Of a stretch of 64,000 bases of DNA, positions 45,182-54,159 are shown in pieces. The notes under the pieces are model-generated. The model was given only the letters and a program-made list of their open reading frames with translations, did no database searches and was not told the origin of the DNA. How positions within the stretch are numbered: position 1 is the stretch's first letter; each line of letters begins with the position of its first letter. The DNA is from Actinoplanes sp040639655 (GTDB lineage: Bacteria > Actinomycetota > Actinomycetes > Mycobacteriales > Micromonosporaceae): contig NZ_JBFAAI010000015.1 of assembly GCF_040639655.1 (NCBI RefSeq), positions 62,001 through 126,000 on the forward strand. Direction: 5' to 3'. Made by a program: the position numbers and the translations under genes.

Positions 45182-45535
45182 ATGGGGACGACTGCCCGCC
45201 GCGGGCCGTACATCTGCGGTCTCGACGCCGCCATCGACGTGATCTCCGGCAAGTGGAAGGTACTGATCCTCTGGGAGCTGCACGCCCACGGCACCCGGCG
45301 TTTCGCTGAGCTGCGCCGCGGCCTGCCCGGCGTCAGCGAGAAGATGCTGATCCAGCACCTGCGCGAGATGGAGGACGACAGCCTGATCCACCGCGAGGTG
45401 TACCCGCAGGTGCCGCCCAAGGTCGAGTACTCGCTGACCGAGGACGGCGTCTCCCTCAACCGCGCTCTGGAGCCGCTCGGGACCTGGGGCACCGCCCGCG
45501 CCGACCGAATCGGCGCCGGCAAGGCCGGGATCTAG
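45182..45535 (+). CDS. HxlR-family winged-helix regulator
   Basis: 117 residues from ATG 45182. Typical HxlR features: DVISGKWKVLILWEL, FAELRRGLPGVSEKMLIQHLREMEDDSLI and the VPPKVEYSLTEDG wing, plus an N-terminal Cys (YICGLD) often used for thiol sensing. It is divergent from the imine reductase-like gene and presumably represses it until a reactive compound modifies the Cys (family knowledge). Confidence 0.88.
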   Translation: MGTTARRGPYICGLDAAIDVISGKWKVLILWELHAHGTRRFAELRRGLPGVSEKMLIQHLREMEDDSLIHREVYPQVPPKVEYSLTEDGVSLNRALEPLGTWGTARADRIGAGKAGI

Positions 45536-45605
45536 TCATCGATCGCGCCTCCGGCCCGCAGCGCTCGCTGGCATCAACCGATGATGATCGGGTAAGCCCG
45601 GAGCC

Positions 45606-45809
45606 ATGAGCGATCCGAACCCTGAGAACTTCGCCGAATTCACCACCCAGGACGGCCCCGGCTCGGCCGACGAGGAACGCGAGAATCCGACGTCCGCGCA
45701 GTCGTCGCAAGAGCATCCGGAGCAGGAGGCACACGGCGGCAGCATGGCGCCGGGCCTGGTCGACGACACCGGCCAGCAGGTCGCGGACGTCCCTGGTGCG
45801 CCGGACTAG
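45606..45809 (+). CDS. Small acidic hypothetical protein
   Basis: 67 residues, highly acidic and Gln/Ser-rich, predicted disordered, from ATG 45606 (GGAG close upstream). No family recognised. It lies alone between the HxlR gene and the TetR remnant. Confidence 0.45.
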   Translation: MSDPNPENFAEFTTQDGPGSADEERENPTSAQSSQEHPEQEAHGGSMAPGLVDDTGQQVADVPGAPD

Positions 45810-46198
45810 TTTCCGTCTCCCAGAACTCCGTGGCGAACCCTGGTGGGCCAGCGCTCCTCGAGGGCATTGCCGACCAGGGCGACCGCGAATTCCTCGGTCA
45901 GCGGCTCGTCCAGGATGAGCAGACGGTGACAACAGGCGCCCCACAGCTGGCCGACAAGGATGCGCGGGTCGAGATCGCCGCGGAGTTCGCCGCGTTCACA
46001 GGCCTTCTCGAAGGTGGCCAGCGCTAGTGCACGGCGCGGTGCCGAGTAGTACCGGGAGAAGGCCGCGGACAGTTTCGGGTCGGTCTGTGCGCCGCCGATG
46101 AGCCCGGCGATGACCGGCCCGGTCCGGCCTTCGGTGAGCAGCCGGACGAACGCGCGCATCTGTGCGGTCAGGCCGGCCCGCAGGTCGCCGGTGTCCGG
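45806..46198 (-). pseudogene. TetR-family regulator, C-terminal remnant
   Basis: The frame reads a TetR C-terminal domain (from PDTGDLRAGLTAQ at about 46198 to the stop at 45806), but the DNA-binding N-terminal third is absent; an internal ATG at 46159 could start 117 residues. Immediately upstream the sequence changes to the 3' end of an oppositely oriented SDR gene. It looks like half of a divergent tetR-SDR pair that lost its centre. It probably no longer binds DNA. Confidence 0.7.
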
Positions 46199-46288
46199 GA
46201 GGACATCGCCGAGGTGACCGCCTTCGTCGCCGGGCCCGGCCGCTGGATCAACGGGCAGGTCCTCTACGCCAACGGCGGCGCCGCCTGA
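46193..46288 (+). pseudogene. SDR oxidoreductase, C-terminal remnant
   Basis: About 31 codons match the end of short-chain dehydrogenases (EDIAEVTAFVAGPGRWINGQ then YANGG and stop). The Rossmann fold and catalytic YxxxK are missing. It abuts the truncated TetR at about 46195, so both remnants trace to one deletion. Confidence 0.7.
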
Positions 46289-46292
46289 CCGT

Positions 46293-47558
46293 TCACCGGC
46301 GTCGGCGGGCCATCCACTGCCAGATGTGGGTTCCGTTCATGCTCGGGTCGTTGCGGGCCAGATAGATCCACGACCAGTGGCCGTTGAAGCGGTGACCGTT
46401 CCGGACGACCTGGTCGTACAGGCTCATCAAGGAACCGGGGATCAGGTTGTGGGCATGGATCGTGTTCGGCTCCGGCGGCACGGTCGGGTCGTCGCGGGAG
46501 GTGACCAGCCAGGTCGGTGTGGTGATCCCGGTCAGCTCGGCGTCGGTGATCAGCCGCGGCCCGCCCGGGCTCAGGGACGTGACGATGCCGCAGACCGGCA
46601 CGGACGAGGCGAACAGGCCGGGGTACGCCGTGGTCATCTTCATGCTCATGTACCCGCCGTTGCTGCAGCCGGCGACGTGGACGCGCCCCTCGTCGACCGG
46701 GTGACGCCGCGCCACCTCGCCGATGATCTCGCGGATCAGCGGCGCGAAGCGGGGTCCGTCCGCCATCCAGTACGAGGTGCTCTGCGGGACCACGACGTAC
46801 GCGCCGGAGAAGATCCGCTGCGCCTCCGGCGTGGCGAAGCCCAGCGCGCCACGGTTGGCCCGCAACGTCGTCTCGTTGTCGTAGTAGCCGTCACCGAGGG
46901 AGGCACCCTCTCCCCCGCCGTGCAGCCAGACGACCAGCGGGCGCCGGCCGCGGCCGCTGTGCCGGTCGGGCGTGTAGAGGCGGTACTTCATGCCCGACCG
47001 CGAGACATGGTGGCTGAACGCGTCGACCTCGGGGTTGGTCAGCGGACCCTGGACGAAGGCGGCGACGGCGATCGGGCGCCCGTCGCGGCGCAGCACCGGA
47101 GCTTTCTGCGTGATCGTGTACGTGAGGTCGAGCCGCACGTTGCGGCCCCGGCTGAGGATGTAGCCGAGGGTGCCGCCACCGAGCTGCCCTTCGCCGTGTG
47201 CCAGGTCGAGCACGATGTCGCCCCGGCGGTCGAGGCGGACCGCCGTCACGGGGCGGTCGAGGGCATACTCGCTGAAGATCTGGTCTCCGCCGGCGATCGG
47301 AATCGGGCTGGCGGCTTTGGCGTGCACGGCGAAGGTGCCGGTGGTCAGCGTCGCCGGGTCGATGGGGCCGAGCCGTGCGGTGCGCAGGGTGACCGAGACG
47401 ACCTGCTCGCCGCCGTCCAGCACTCGTGCGTCGAGTGTGAAGCCGACCTTCGCACCCATGCGCCCATGGGCCTGAGCAGCGGTGCCGGGCAGGGACAGCC
47501 CGGCGGCGACACTTGCGCCGGCGACCAGAACGGTACGGCGGTTGACGGGAGTGACCAT
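46293..47558 (-). CDS. Tat-exported alpha/beta-hydrolase, esterase (CE1/PHB-depolymerase-like)
   Basis: 421 residues from ATG 47558 (GGAG 5 nt upstream). Twin-arginine signal about 1-30 (NRRTVLVAGASVAAG). An immunoglobulin-like region about 35-180 precedes the hydrolase domain, with oxyanion LHGGGEG, nucleophile Ser in GCSNGGY, Asp in SRDDPTVPP and His in the NGHRFNGH segment. Such proteins are secreted esterases or peptidases; feruloyl/acetyl esterase activity would fit a plant-litter organism (inference). Confidence 0.8.
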   Translation of the reverse strand: MVTPVNRRTVLVAGASVAAGLSLPGTAAQAHGRMGAKVGFTLDARVLDGGEQVVSVTLRTARLGPIDPATLTTGTFAVHAKAASPIPIAGGDQIFSEYALDRPVTAVRLDRRGDIVLDLAHGEGQLGGGTLGYILSRGRNVRLDLTYTITQKAPVLRRDGRPIAVAAFVQGPLTNPEVDAFSHHVSRSGMKYRLYTPDRHSGRGRRPLVVWLHGGGEGASLGDGYYDNETTLRANRGALGFATPEAQRIFSGAYVVVPQSTSYWMADGPRFAPLIREIIGEVARRHPVDEGRVHVAGCSNGGYMSMKMTTAYPGLFASSVPVCGIVTSLSPGGPRLITDAELTGITTPTWLVTSRDDPTVPPEPNTIHAHNLIPGSLMSLYDQVVRNGHRFNGHWSWIYLARNDPSMNGTHIWQWMARRRR

Positions 47559-47690
47559 GCCGACTCCAATGTTTCGCGTCCGCCTCGGGTTCAAGACAAC
47601 GACGTTGGTCTATCACGCCGGCACCGGGCGGCGGAAGAGCGGCGCTTTCCCGTACGACTTCGGTGGGATGTTCGTCGACAGCATTCGGAC

Positions 47691-48068
47691 ATGAGGCGCG
47701 GGCCCACGTCGAGGGCCGGCGCATCGAAGCGGACCGCCCTTGTGCTGGTGACCCTGCTGACCGGCGCCCGGTTCGGGCCGGCCGCGCTGGTCGTCCGGGA
47801 CGCGGCCGGGTTGATCGGCCCGACCGCCCTGGGTGCCGCCGTCCTCGGCGCGGCCCGCTCGTGGTTCCTGCCGGTGGGCTGGACGCTGCCGGCCGTCATG
47901 TTCCCGTTCGGCGGGACGGCGATGGCCGGTCAGGTCCTCACCTGGCAGTCGCAGCAGCACGACAGTCGTGTCGCCACGGTCACCGCGATCGTCGTCGCCG
48001 TCACCGGCCTGCTCGCCTACGCGGTCCGCGGACCGGCGCTGCGCGGTGCCGCGGCGCCCGACGCCTGA
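47691..48068 (+). CDS. Small membrane protein, possibly the tail of a permease
   Basis: 125 residues from ATG 47691 with about three hydrophobic spans (about 15-35, 60-80, 97-115). The sequence looks like the last spans of an ABC-2-type permease, and the gene may be a truncated copy. It starts 132 bp from the divergent esterase and its 3' end overlaps the convergent acetyltransferase by 52 bp. Confidence 0.5.
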   Translation: MRRGPTSRAGASKRTALVLVTLLTGARFGPAALVVRDAAGLIGPTALGAAVLGAARSWFLPVGWTLPAVMFPFGGTAMAGQVLTWQSQQHDSRVATVTAIVVAVTGLLAYAVRGPALRGAAAPDA

Positions 48069-48652
48069 ACCCGGGTTGTCCGGTCGTCGTCGGTGATCGT
48101 CCGGATCACCCGGCACGGGACACCGACGGCGACGGACAGCGGCGGGATGTCGTGGGTGACCACGCTCCCGGCGCCGATGACCGAGCCGTAGCCGATCCGG
48201 ACCCCGGGCAGGACCACGGCGTTGCTGCCGATCCACACCTTGTCCTCGATCACGATCGGCTCGGAGAAGCGGCGGAAGTCCTCGCGCAGGTCCGGGTGGA
48301 TGGGATGGCCCGTGGTGGTCAGGGTGACGCCCGGGGCGATCATGACTCCGTCCCCGATGCGGATCTCGACATCGTCGACGAACGTCAGATTGACGTTGCC
48401 GAAGAAGTCGTCGCCGATGTGCACGTTGCTGCCGAAGCCCGCATGAAAGGGCGAGAGCAATACGGTACGGGCACCGACCGAGCCCAGAATCCGCTCCAGC
48501 AGTGCCCGGCGCGCCTCGGCGTCCCCCGGCCGGGTGCTGTTGTACTCGAAGATCAGGTCCGCACGGCGCCGCGAGTTCTGGAATGCGGCCTCGGACTCGG
48601 TGTAGAGCAGCCCGCTCCGAATCCGTTCCAGTACCTCGTCGTGATCATTCAT
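48017..48652 (-). CDS. Sugar O-acetyltransferase (maltose/galactoside acetyltransferase-like)
   Basis: 211 residues from ATG 48652. N-terminal helical cap with the DEVLERIRSGLLYTESE pattern, then left-handed beta-helix hexapeptide repeats and the catalytic-His region (LTTTGHPIHPDLRE), closing with IGAGSVVTHDIPP. It transfers acetyl from acetyl-CoA to sugars. The last about 25 residues are Arg/Ala-rich and may be read-through, because they overlap the convergent membrane gene by 52 bp. Confidence 0.88.
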   Translation of the reverse strand: MNDHDEVLERIRSGLLYTESEAAFQNSRRRADLIFEYNSTRPGDAEARRALLERILGSVGARTVLLSPFHAGFGSNVHIGDDFFGNVNLTFVDDVEIRIGDGVMIAPGVTLTTTGHPIHPDLREDFRRFSEPIVIEDKVWIGSNAVVLPGVRIGYGSVIGAGSVVTHDIPPLSVAVGVPCRVIRTITDDDRTTRVQASGAAAPRSAGPRTA

Positions 48653-48762
48653 CGGTCCCGCCCTTTCCTGATCCGCCGTGTCGTCGCTCCGTGCCGGCCC
48701 GCCACGATGCGGCAGTCAGGCGGTCCGCCGGATGATCCTCAAGAGAAGCAGCGAGCAGCAAC

Positions 48763-49351
48763 TCAATCCGGTGGAACGGTGACGCGGTCGAGCGCCGCGC
48801 GGCCGCGGGCCGCCTCGTCCAGGGTGGTGCGGAGGCCGGCTGGGAGCTCGATGTGCTGCTCGGTCAGGAAACCGTCGAAGGAGTCGCCGAGTCCGGCGTG
48901 AACGATACCGATGCAGTGCCGGCTCAGACGCTCCTCCCACTGCTTGTTGGTGCGGTGCCCGAGGTAGGTCAGCAGAAGGATCAACAGCTGGCATCCGGCC
49001 GTGAACAGAACGGTGAAGACGACGCTGCCGGCACCGGGAAGCGGATCCCAGGCGGAGGAATTCATGAAGACCGTGATCAGGATGGCGAGGACGCCGGCCA
49101 GGGAGACGAAGAAGGTGCTCGTCACCACGAAGTTCCAGAGTCCGATGCCGGCCCGGAAGCCGGCGCTTCTGGAAGGCGAGCAGGACCGCCGGGAAGAACG
49201 GATCCGCGACGGTCCGGAGATCCTTTTCGACCCGGTTCGCGATACGGGTCGCGCCCCACAGCATCAGCGCCTGTAGTACGCCCCCGGCCATCAGTGCGGC
49301 GCCGGCGATGATCAGGATCGTCGCCGGGCTCCCGAGCGTCGGGATCCACCA
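48763..49351 (-). pseudogene. Frameshifted membrane protein gene
   Basis: Two frames together give one plausible protein: WWIPTLGSPATILIIAGAAL to FPAVLLAFQK (about 49351-49170), then FRAGIGLWNFVVTSTFF through to the stop at 48763. The shift falls near 49165-49175. About five hydrophobic spans are spread over both parts. An internal GTG at 49128 could express the last 121 residues alone. The true start of the first part is unclear. Confidence 0.55.
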
Positions 49352-49537
49352 AGCATCACAATGGACCCCCAGCGCGTCCTGATCCGTCGATGGAATCCGA
49401 CGGTAGCAGCCGTATTCAGCCGTCCTGTTCTTCTGTCCCCCTTGTCCCCCACTGATCGAAGGCATCAGCGCGGGCCCGCTCGGCTGATCGATTACGGTGA
49501 TTGAATCGATGTCCCTGTCGTCCTGAGGCGGTCCCCC

Positions 49538-50230
49538 TTGCGCGTCCCCCGTCCCTCCCTCGGTGCCACTGCGGACGTCGTCGGCCTGGCCCTTGCCGCC
49601 CTCGCCGTGATCTCCTTCGTCGTCGGGCAACTGGGCTGGCTGCTCGGCCTCAGCTGTGCGGCCGTCGCCGTCGGTGGTCTCGCGCTGGTGGTGTCCTGGC
49701 AACGGCGACGTCCGATGCTGACGGCTGTGGCCGTACTCGTCGTCGGGCTCGGTGCCGGCGGTGTCGGTGCCGTAGCGGCCTCGGCCTCGGCGGCTGACAC
49801 AGCGGCGGGAGCGGAGCTGCGCTTCAACCCTCAACTGGACCCGGTGCCGTACTGCCAGTCCTACTCCGGCACGGGCACCGTTCCCGACGGCTACCAGTTG
49901 CTGATCTTCGACCGTGCCAGCGGCAGCGGCGACCCGTACTACTTCCACAAACAGGCCGAGAAAACCGACCGGGGCTGGGTGGCGCGGACGATCGGGATCG
50001 GCCTCGAGCCGGCCGCCGCCGAGCCGGATCGTGACCGCGGCGCCCGGATCGACCTCTTCGCCCAGCTGGTCACCGAGGAGACCGCCCGAGTTCTGCGCGA
50101 CCGCGCCAACATCGCCATCTTCCCCGAGAGCCCCGCCGCGCAATGGTTGCTGCGCGAGCTACCGGGCCGGACCACGGACACTCTGCAGTTGGTACGCGCG
50201 GCCGGCCCCGGCACCTGCACACCCAACTGA
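49538..50230 (+). CDS. Membrane protein with extracytoplasmic C-terminal domain
   Basis: 230 residues from TTG 49538 (weak start evidence). Three hydrophobic spans lie at about 10-85 and a hydrophilic region with two Cys follows to the end. Family not recognised. It is divergent from the frameshifted membrane gene. Confidence 0.5.
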   Translation: MRVPRPSLGATADVVGLALAALAVISFVVGQLGWLLGLSCAAVAVGGLALVVSWQRRRPMLTAVAVLVVGLGAGGVGAVAASASAADTAAGAELRFNPQLDPVPYCQSYSGTGTVPDGYQLLIFDRASGSGDPYYFHKQAEKTDRGWVARTIGIGLEPAAAEPDRDRGARIDLFAQLVTEETARVLRDRANIAIFPESPAAQWLLRELPGRTTDTLQLVRAAGPGTCTPN

Positions 50231-50231
50231 C

Positions 50232-50456
50232 ATCGCCGTTCTCGGCGGCGCGGGCCGAAAAATCACTGCGCTCGACAACCGGGATTCCCACGAGCGTGGC
50301 CTGCTCGAAGGGATCCTCGAACGGCTACTGCTGAACCTGCCCACCTCGATCGACCACAGCAGCGAGGTCTGCCGGCTCTGCAGCCTGCAAGATGGCCCCG
50401 CCGACCGCTGCCCGGTCGAGGACCGATACCAGGAGTACGTCAGGCAGCAGCACTGA
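50232..50456 (+). pseudogene. C-terminal fragment of a possible regulator (CxxC tail)
   Basis: The frame gives about 74 residues ending in EVCRLCSLQDGPADRCPVEDRY, a Cys-rich tail that looks like the end of a MarR-type or similar regulator. There is no start codon or N-terminal domain. It stops 74 bp before a strong terminator. The family call is tentative. Confidence 0.3.
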
Positions 50457-50529
50457 GCCCTGCGGGGGCCGAACAACATCACCCCTTCGACCTCGACCCT
50501 GACGCCCGGACCGGCGGCCTCAAGAAGGG

Positions 50530-50560
50530 CGCCGGCTTCCTCGCTGGGAGGAAGCCGGCG
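50530..50560. terminator. Strong bidirectional hairpin terminator
   Basis: A perfect 13-bp stem (arms 50530-50542 and 50548-50560, 5-nt loop) between the end of the preceding rightward fragment and the convergent propeller gene at 50593. TATT follows on the plus strand. Confidence 0.8.
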
Positions 50561-50592
50561 TATTGCCGGTGCCCGGCAATGGTGGTGCGGGT

Positions 50593-51870
50593 TTACGAGC
50601 GACGGGTGACGAAGATGTCGTCCTTGCCGTTCGTGTCGTTCGTGACGAGGTTCGTGGCCGCGGCCCGGTAGAAGGCGAGGCGGCCGTCGTGGCTGAGCAC
50701 GCCGCTGTCCGCGCCGTCGGCCTCGGCGCCCGAGCTGGTGACGGACACGCGCTCGGTGATGCCGCTCGTCCGGTCGTACACGAAAAGGTCGCCGGTGTAG
50801 TTGGTGTCGCCGGCGACGATCTGGCCGGAGTTCGACCAGAAGGCGATCGAACCGCCGTCACCACTGACCGCCGGGGAAGACGCCCAGCCCGAGCTGAGGG
50901 GCTCGCCGCTCGCGCGGCGGGAGACCAGAGTGGTCGTGCCGGTGACGGTGTCACGCACGTACACGTCGATGTCCTCGTTGACGTCGGCCGGGTCGAACGC
51001 GCCGGTGGTGGAATAGCTGACGTACCGGCCGTCGGCGCTGACCGACGGGTCGCTGTAGATCCAGAAGTCGGTCAGCTGCGAACCGTCGCTCGTCACGGTG
51101 ATCCGCTGGATGTCGCCGGTGGTCAGGTCCTTGAGGAAGATGTCCTCCGCGTCGTTGGTGTCGCCGGGCACCAGGTTCGTGGCGCTGGAGGCGAACGCGA
51201 CGTGCCGGCCGTCGGCGGTGACGACGCCCTTCGAGCTGGACCGGTCCCCCTGCGTGCCGTCGGCGGAACTGGAGGCGATCTTCGTCTCACCGGTCTGGCG
51301 GTCGTGGAGGAAGACGTCCCCGTACCAGCCGTTGGCGTCCGGCACGATGTCCTCGGAGCCGGACGCGAACGTCACGTACCGGCCGTCGCCGCTGATGGTC
51401 GGGAACATGCCGCCCCGCGCCCCGGCCGGAATCTGCTCGGTCGCCCGGGCGACCCGGTCGTACACCTGGACCTTCGGCGGTTCCGCGCTCGTGCCGGTCC
51501 ACGAGTAGTAGGTGACGAACCGGCCGTCGGCGCTGATCCGCGCACCGCCGGAGTTGCCCGGCAGAGGCCCGCCGTCCGCGCCGCGGGAGATCAACTCCAG
51601 GGAGCCGCTGCCACGGTCGGTGAGGAAGATGTCGTACTTACCGTTGTCGTCGTCGGACGTCAGGTTCGATGCCTGCGACTGGAACACCACGAACCGTCCG
51701 TCGGCGTCGACGGACGGCAGGATGGAGTTCTCGTTGCCCTGGGTACCGTCCGCCGTGACCGACACCAGGTCGGTGGCGAGGACGGCGGCATGGGCGGGTG
51801 CCGGGAGTGCGATCACGAGCGCACCGGTGACGGTGAGACAGCACAGACGCGCGGACAGAGTGCGGCGCAT
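50593..51870 (-). CDS. Secreted TolB-like beta-propeller protein
   Basis: 425 residues from ATG 51870. Signal peptide about 1-29; then six or seven TolB/PD40-type blades with the repeat SADGRxVxFxSxxxNLVxxDTNxxxDIFLxD. There is no catalytic domain. Such proteins are common secreted propellers of unknown binding partner in actinomycetes. A single gene flanked by a terminator and a divergent SUKH gene. Confidence 0.78.
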   Translation of the reverse strand: MRRTLSARLCCLTVTGALVIALPAPAHAAVLATDLVSVTADGTQGNENSILPSVDADGRFVVFQSQASNLTSDDDNGKYDIFLTDRGSGSLELISRGADGGPLPGNSGGARISADGRFVTYYSWTGTSAEPPKVQVYDRVARATEQIPAGARGGMFPTISGDGRYVTFASGSEDIVPDANGWYGDVFLHDRQTGETKIASSSADGTQGDRSSSKGVVTADGRHVAFASSATNLVPGDTNDAEDIFLKDLTTGDIQRITVTSDGSQLTDFWIYSDPSVSADGRYVSYSTTGAFDPADVNEDIDVYVRDTVTGTTTLVSRRASGEPLSSGWASSPAVSGDGGSIAFWSNSGQIVAGDTNYTGDLFVYDRTSGITERVSVTSSGAEADGADSGVLSHDGRLAFYRAAATNLVTNDTNGKDDIFVTRRS

Positions 51871-51965
51871 AACTGGTGGTTCCTTTCCCCGTTGGCGTTG
51901 CTGCCTCGGACACACCGGGATCGGGTACCGAGGCCCGCGCGACGATATCAGCTTCAGTGAATGTA

Positions 51966-52367
51966 ATGAGGGGGACGGGACCTCAAGAGGAGGCTGCGAG
52001 CGTCGATCGGGAGTTGGCGGTAGTTCTCCCGGACAAGTACAAGGCGTTCATGATGCGCTACGGCGGAGGTGTCTTCGGCTTCGTCGAATTGCTTCCGCTC
52101 ATACCTGTGCCCTCAACGAGTGACGACCTGCGTACCGTCAATGTCCGAGAGTTCGCCGACCGTCGCTTCGTCGCTGTGGCCCCGGTCGGCACCGGCGACC
52201 ACTGGGGCTTCCCGGTGACCGACGGCCGCTGCAGTGAGCAGGTCTGGTTCCATTTTCACGACGCCGGCGGCCATGAACCCGTCGCAGCAGACTTCCTCGA
52301 TTTCATGGCCGAGTACGGGCTGAGGAGTTCCAGCGATCGAGCGCTGGAGAGCCGTCGATCCCGGTAG
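51966..52367 (+). CDS. SUKH (SMI1/KNR4) family protein, possible immunity protein
   Basis: 133 residues from ATG 51966. The SMI1/KNR4 pattern is clear: VDRELAVVLPDKYKAFMMRYGGGVFGFVELLP, then DHWGFPVTDGR and a C-terminal FLDFMAEYGL helix. The N-terminus is shorter than in typical members, so the start is uncertain. SUKH proteins commonly neutralise polymorphic toxins; no toxin gene is adjacent, making this an orphan. Confidence 0.7.
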   Translation: MRGTGPQEEAASVDRELAVVLPDKYKAFMMRYGGGVFGFVELLPLIPVPSTSDDLRTVNVREFADRRFVAVAPVGTGDHWGFPVTDGRCSEQVWFHFHDAGGHEPVAADFLDFMAEYGLRSSSDRALESRRSR

Positions 52368-52425
52368 GCCGGTCACGTGCCTGAGGCGCCGAACACGCGA
52401 ACTGCGGCAGCTCCGGATGTTCGGT

Positions 52426-53049
52426 TCAAGCGATTCGGCGTTCTGTTGAGCCACTTCCACTTCGGTGATCCCGGACCATGACCTCACCGGCCCCGGCCGC
52501 CTCCGCACAGCAAGGGCTGTGCACGTCAAGAGCCGCGATGTCAGTCGTGATGACGGATGAGCCGAAGAAGGCGGCATCAAGCGTGAAGGCCACCCGGGTG
52601 CCGGCGCCCGAGGGAGCGTCGAACTCTGTGGGCGGCTCGACCGGACGCAACCCGGCAAGAGTCTGGCGGAAACCCCGGCCGGCTCGCCACACCTCCACCA
52701 CAGCTCGCGAACTCACCGCTGCCGCGGCAGCGCTCGACCAGCGTTCAGCGGTCAGCAACGACCCCTCGTAACCCAGCCGGGGCAGGCCGGGCTCGGTAAG
52801 GGTGTCCGCCTGGTCGTCGGTCACCGCGAAGGCGAGGTCCGCGTTGATGTCCGCGACGACGTGCGGAGTGTGGCTGGCGGCCACCTTGGCTGCCGGATGG
52901 AATGCGTGGCCGACGACCGCGCGCAGCACCTCGGTTGCCAGACGCGGATCGCCCCGGCCGACGCCGAAATACATGCCAGGCCGCTTGCGGACGGAGTCAG
53001 CCATCGTCAGGACCGTGATGTTCGCCGCGCTGTAGCAATGCTCCGTCAC
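52426..53049 (-). CDS. Small GyrB/GHKL-type ATPase-like protein
   Basis: 207 residues from GTG 53049. It contains the type II topoisomerase B hallmark VRKRPGMYFG at about 20-29 and a late GAGTRVAFTLD segment matching the GyrB ATPase, but it is about a quarter of GyrB length and has no TOPRIM or transducer domain. The Glu/Asn ATP residues of true GyrB are not evident. Role unknown; it lies among immunity-type genes. Confidence 0.6.
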   Translation of the reverse strand: MTEHCYSAANITVLTMADSVRKRPGMYFGVGRGDPRLATEVLRAVVGHAFHPAAKVAASHTPHVVADINADLAFAVTDDQADTLTEPGLPRLGYEGSLLTAERWSSAAAAAVSSRAVVEVWRAGRGFRQTLAGLRPVEPPTEFDAPSGAGTRVAFTLDAAFFGSSVITTDIAALDVHSPCCAEAAGAGEVMVRDHRSGSGSTERRIA

Positions 53050-53169
53050 CCGCCAACGCTATACCGGCGAGCGGTGCTCGTTCATCGACCTTCAGCGCGC
53101 CTCGGATGCCATGCGAGGAGGACCAGGGCGACGGATGTCAGCGCGCTGGTCACGGCAGATCCGTAGTCG

Positions 53170-53736
53170 CTACTGACCCTTGGCGGCGGTTGTGCGCGCT
53201 TCGACTGGTAGTGCTCGATGGTGGCGCCACGCGGTCAGAGCCTCCTCGCGGGTGCCGTCCGGATGGTCGTGTCGCCAGGTGCGGAGAAAGGCGTTGAGTT
53301 CGAATTGTGCGCCGATCGGTTGGGGTTGGCCCGCCGCACCGCGGGTGGCGTGCCAGTGTGCCACTGCTTCACCAAGGGTCCGGCCGTTGCCGCTGGCGAT
53401 GAATGCGCGCATGAAGGCGTCGAACGTGAATGCGGGGCCGATCTCCCGCTGAAAGTGGTCGCGAAGTACCTGACTACAGCGTTGCCCTGCTGGGATGACG
53501 GTCTGGTTCGTGACCGGGGCGCTCAATTGCCGGCCTGAGATGCGTGGGCCTGGCGGCGAGGGAGCCGGCGCTCCGTCGAGGATGGCAGCAAGACGATCGG
53601 TCAAAGCCTGCTTGCCGCCGCCGCGCGGAACGGCGAGTTCACGAGCGAGAGCCGTCAGTTCCTGCAGGGTCCAATACCACCGGCGCAATTCAGCGCCGGT
53701 CAGCGTTGCCGACAGCGGGGGCCTTGTCTCGGACAT
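53170..53736 (-). CDS. SAP-like/DUF6434-type protein
   Basis: 188 residues from ATG 53736. The N-terminus (LRRWYWTLQELTALARELAV then GGGKQALTDRLAAIL) resembles a SAP DNA-binding motif; the C-terminal half (LRDHFQREIGPAFTFDAFMRAFIASG, AVAHWHATRG) matches an uncharacterised domain that usually accompanies it. It may bind DNA; no function is known. Confidence 0.7.
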   Translation of the reverse strand: MSETRPPLSATLTGAELRRWYWTLQELTALARELAVPRGGGKQALTDRLAAILDGAPAPSPPGPRISGRQLSAPVTNQTVIPAGQRCSQVLRDHFQREIGPAFTFDAFMRAFIASGNGRTLGEAVAHWHATRGAAGQPQPIGAQFELNAFLRTWRHDHPDGTREEALTAWRHHRALPVEARTTAAKGQ

Positions 53737-53930
53737 GGCGTCGAGGATGCCAGGAGGGTACGACAGAAAGCGGCCCCGGCGGCCGGACGAGTCGCCGATG
53801 CGCGCTCGGGCAAGCCTTCGGCCGGTGCCGTCAACCCGGTCGCCCTCGCTTACCCCAATCGGTCAGAATGCGAGACCGGCACGCGACCTGTGGCCGGTAT
53901 TCCTGCTCGGCGTAACGGAGCTGGGGCGGC

Positions 53931-54142
53931 ATGTGGAAGGTGATGGAGGTCCAGCGCGGGCTCGCCCGCAAGGCCGCGGCTGATCCCGGATTCGCCGAGT
54001 TCGGCGCTGCGAAGTGATCCTGGTTGTCACCGGCGCGGCCCGGGGCGAGGTGTGGATGGATGATCGCGGCGCGGACAACGGACTTGCACCGCTGGCGGAT
54101 TTCCGGACCTGGTATCTCGGTTGGTTGGAAGGCAGCAGATGA
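53931..54142 (+). pseudogene. Frameshifted SUKH-like gene remnant
   Basis: The frame starting at ATG 53931 reads 28 residues to a stop at 54017. A second frame from 54014 to 54142 carries a SUKH-type C-terminus (ARGEVWMDDRGADNGL, PLADFRTWYLGWLEG). Together they look like one short SMI1/KNR4-like gene broken by a frameshift near 54000. The rest of the 53737-54159 gap holds nothing I can support. Confidence 0.5.
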
Positions 54143-54159
54143 GACGACCGGTGGCGGGG

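Noticed and set aside
46326..47690. Front of a plus-strand ORF reading into the small membrane protein at 47691
   Set aside because: It is antisense to the Tat-exported esterase and has no domain; only the last 125 codons look coding.
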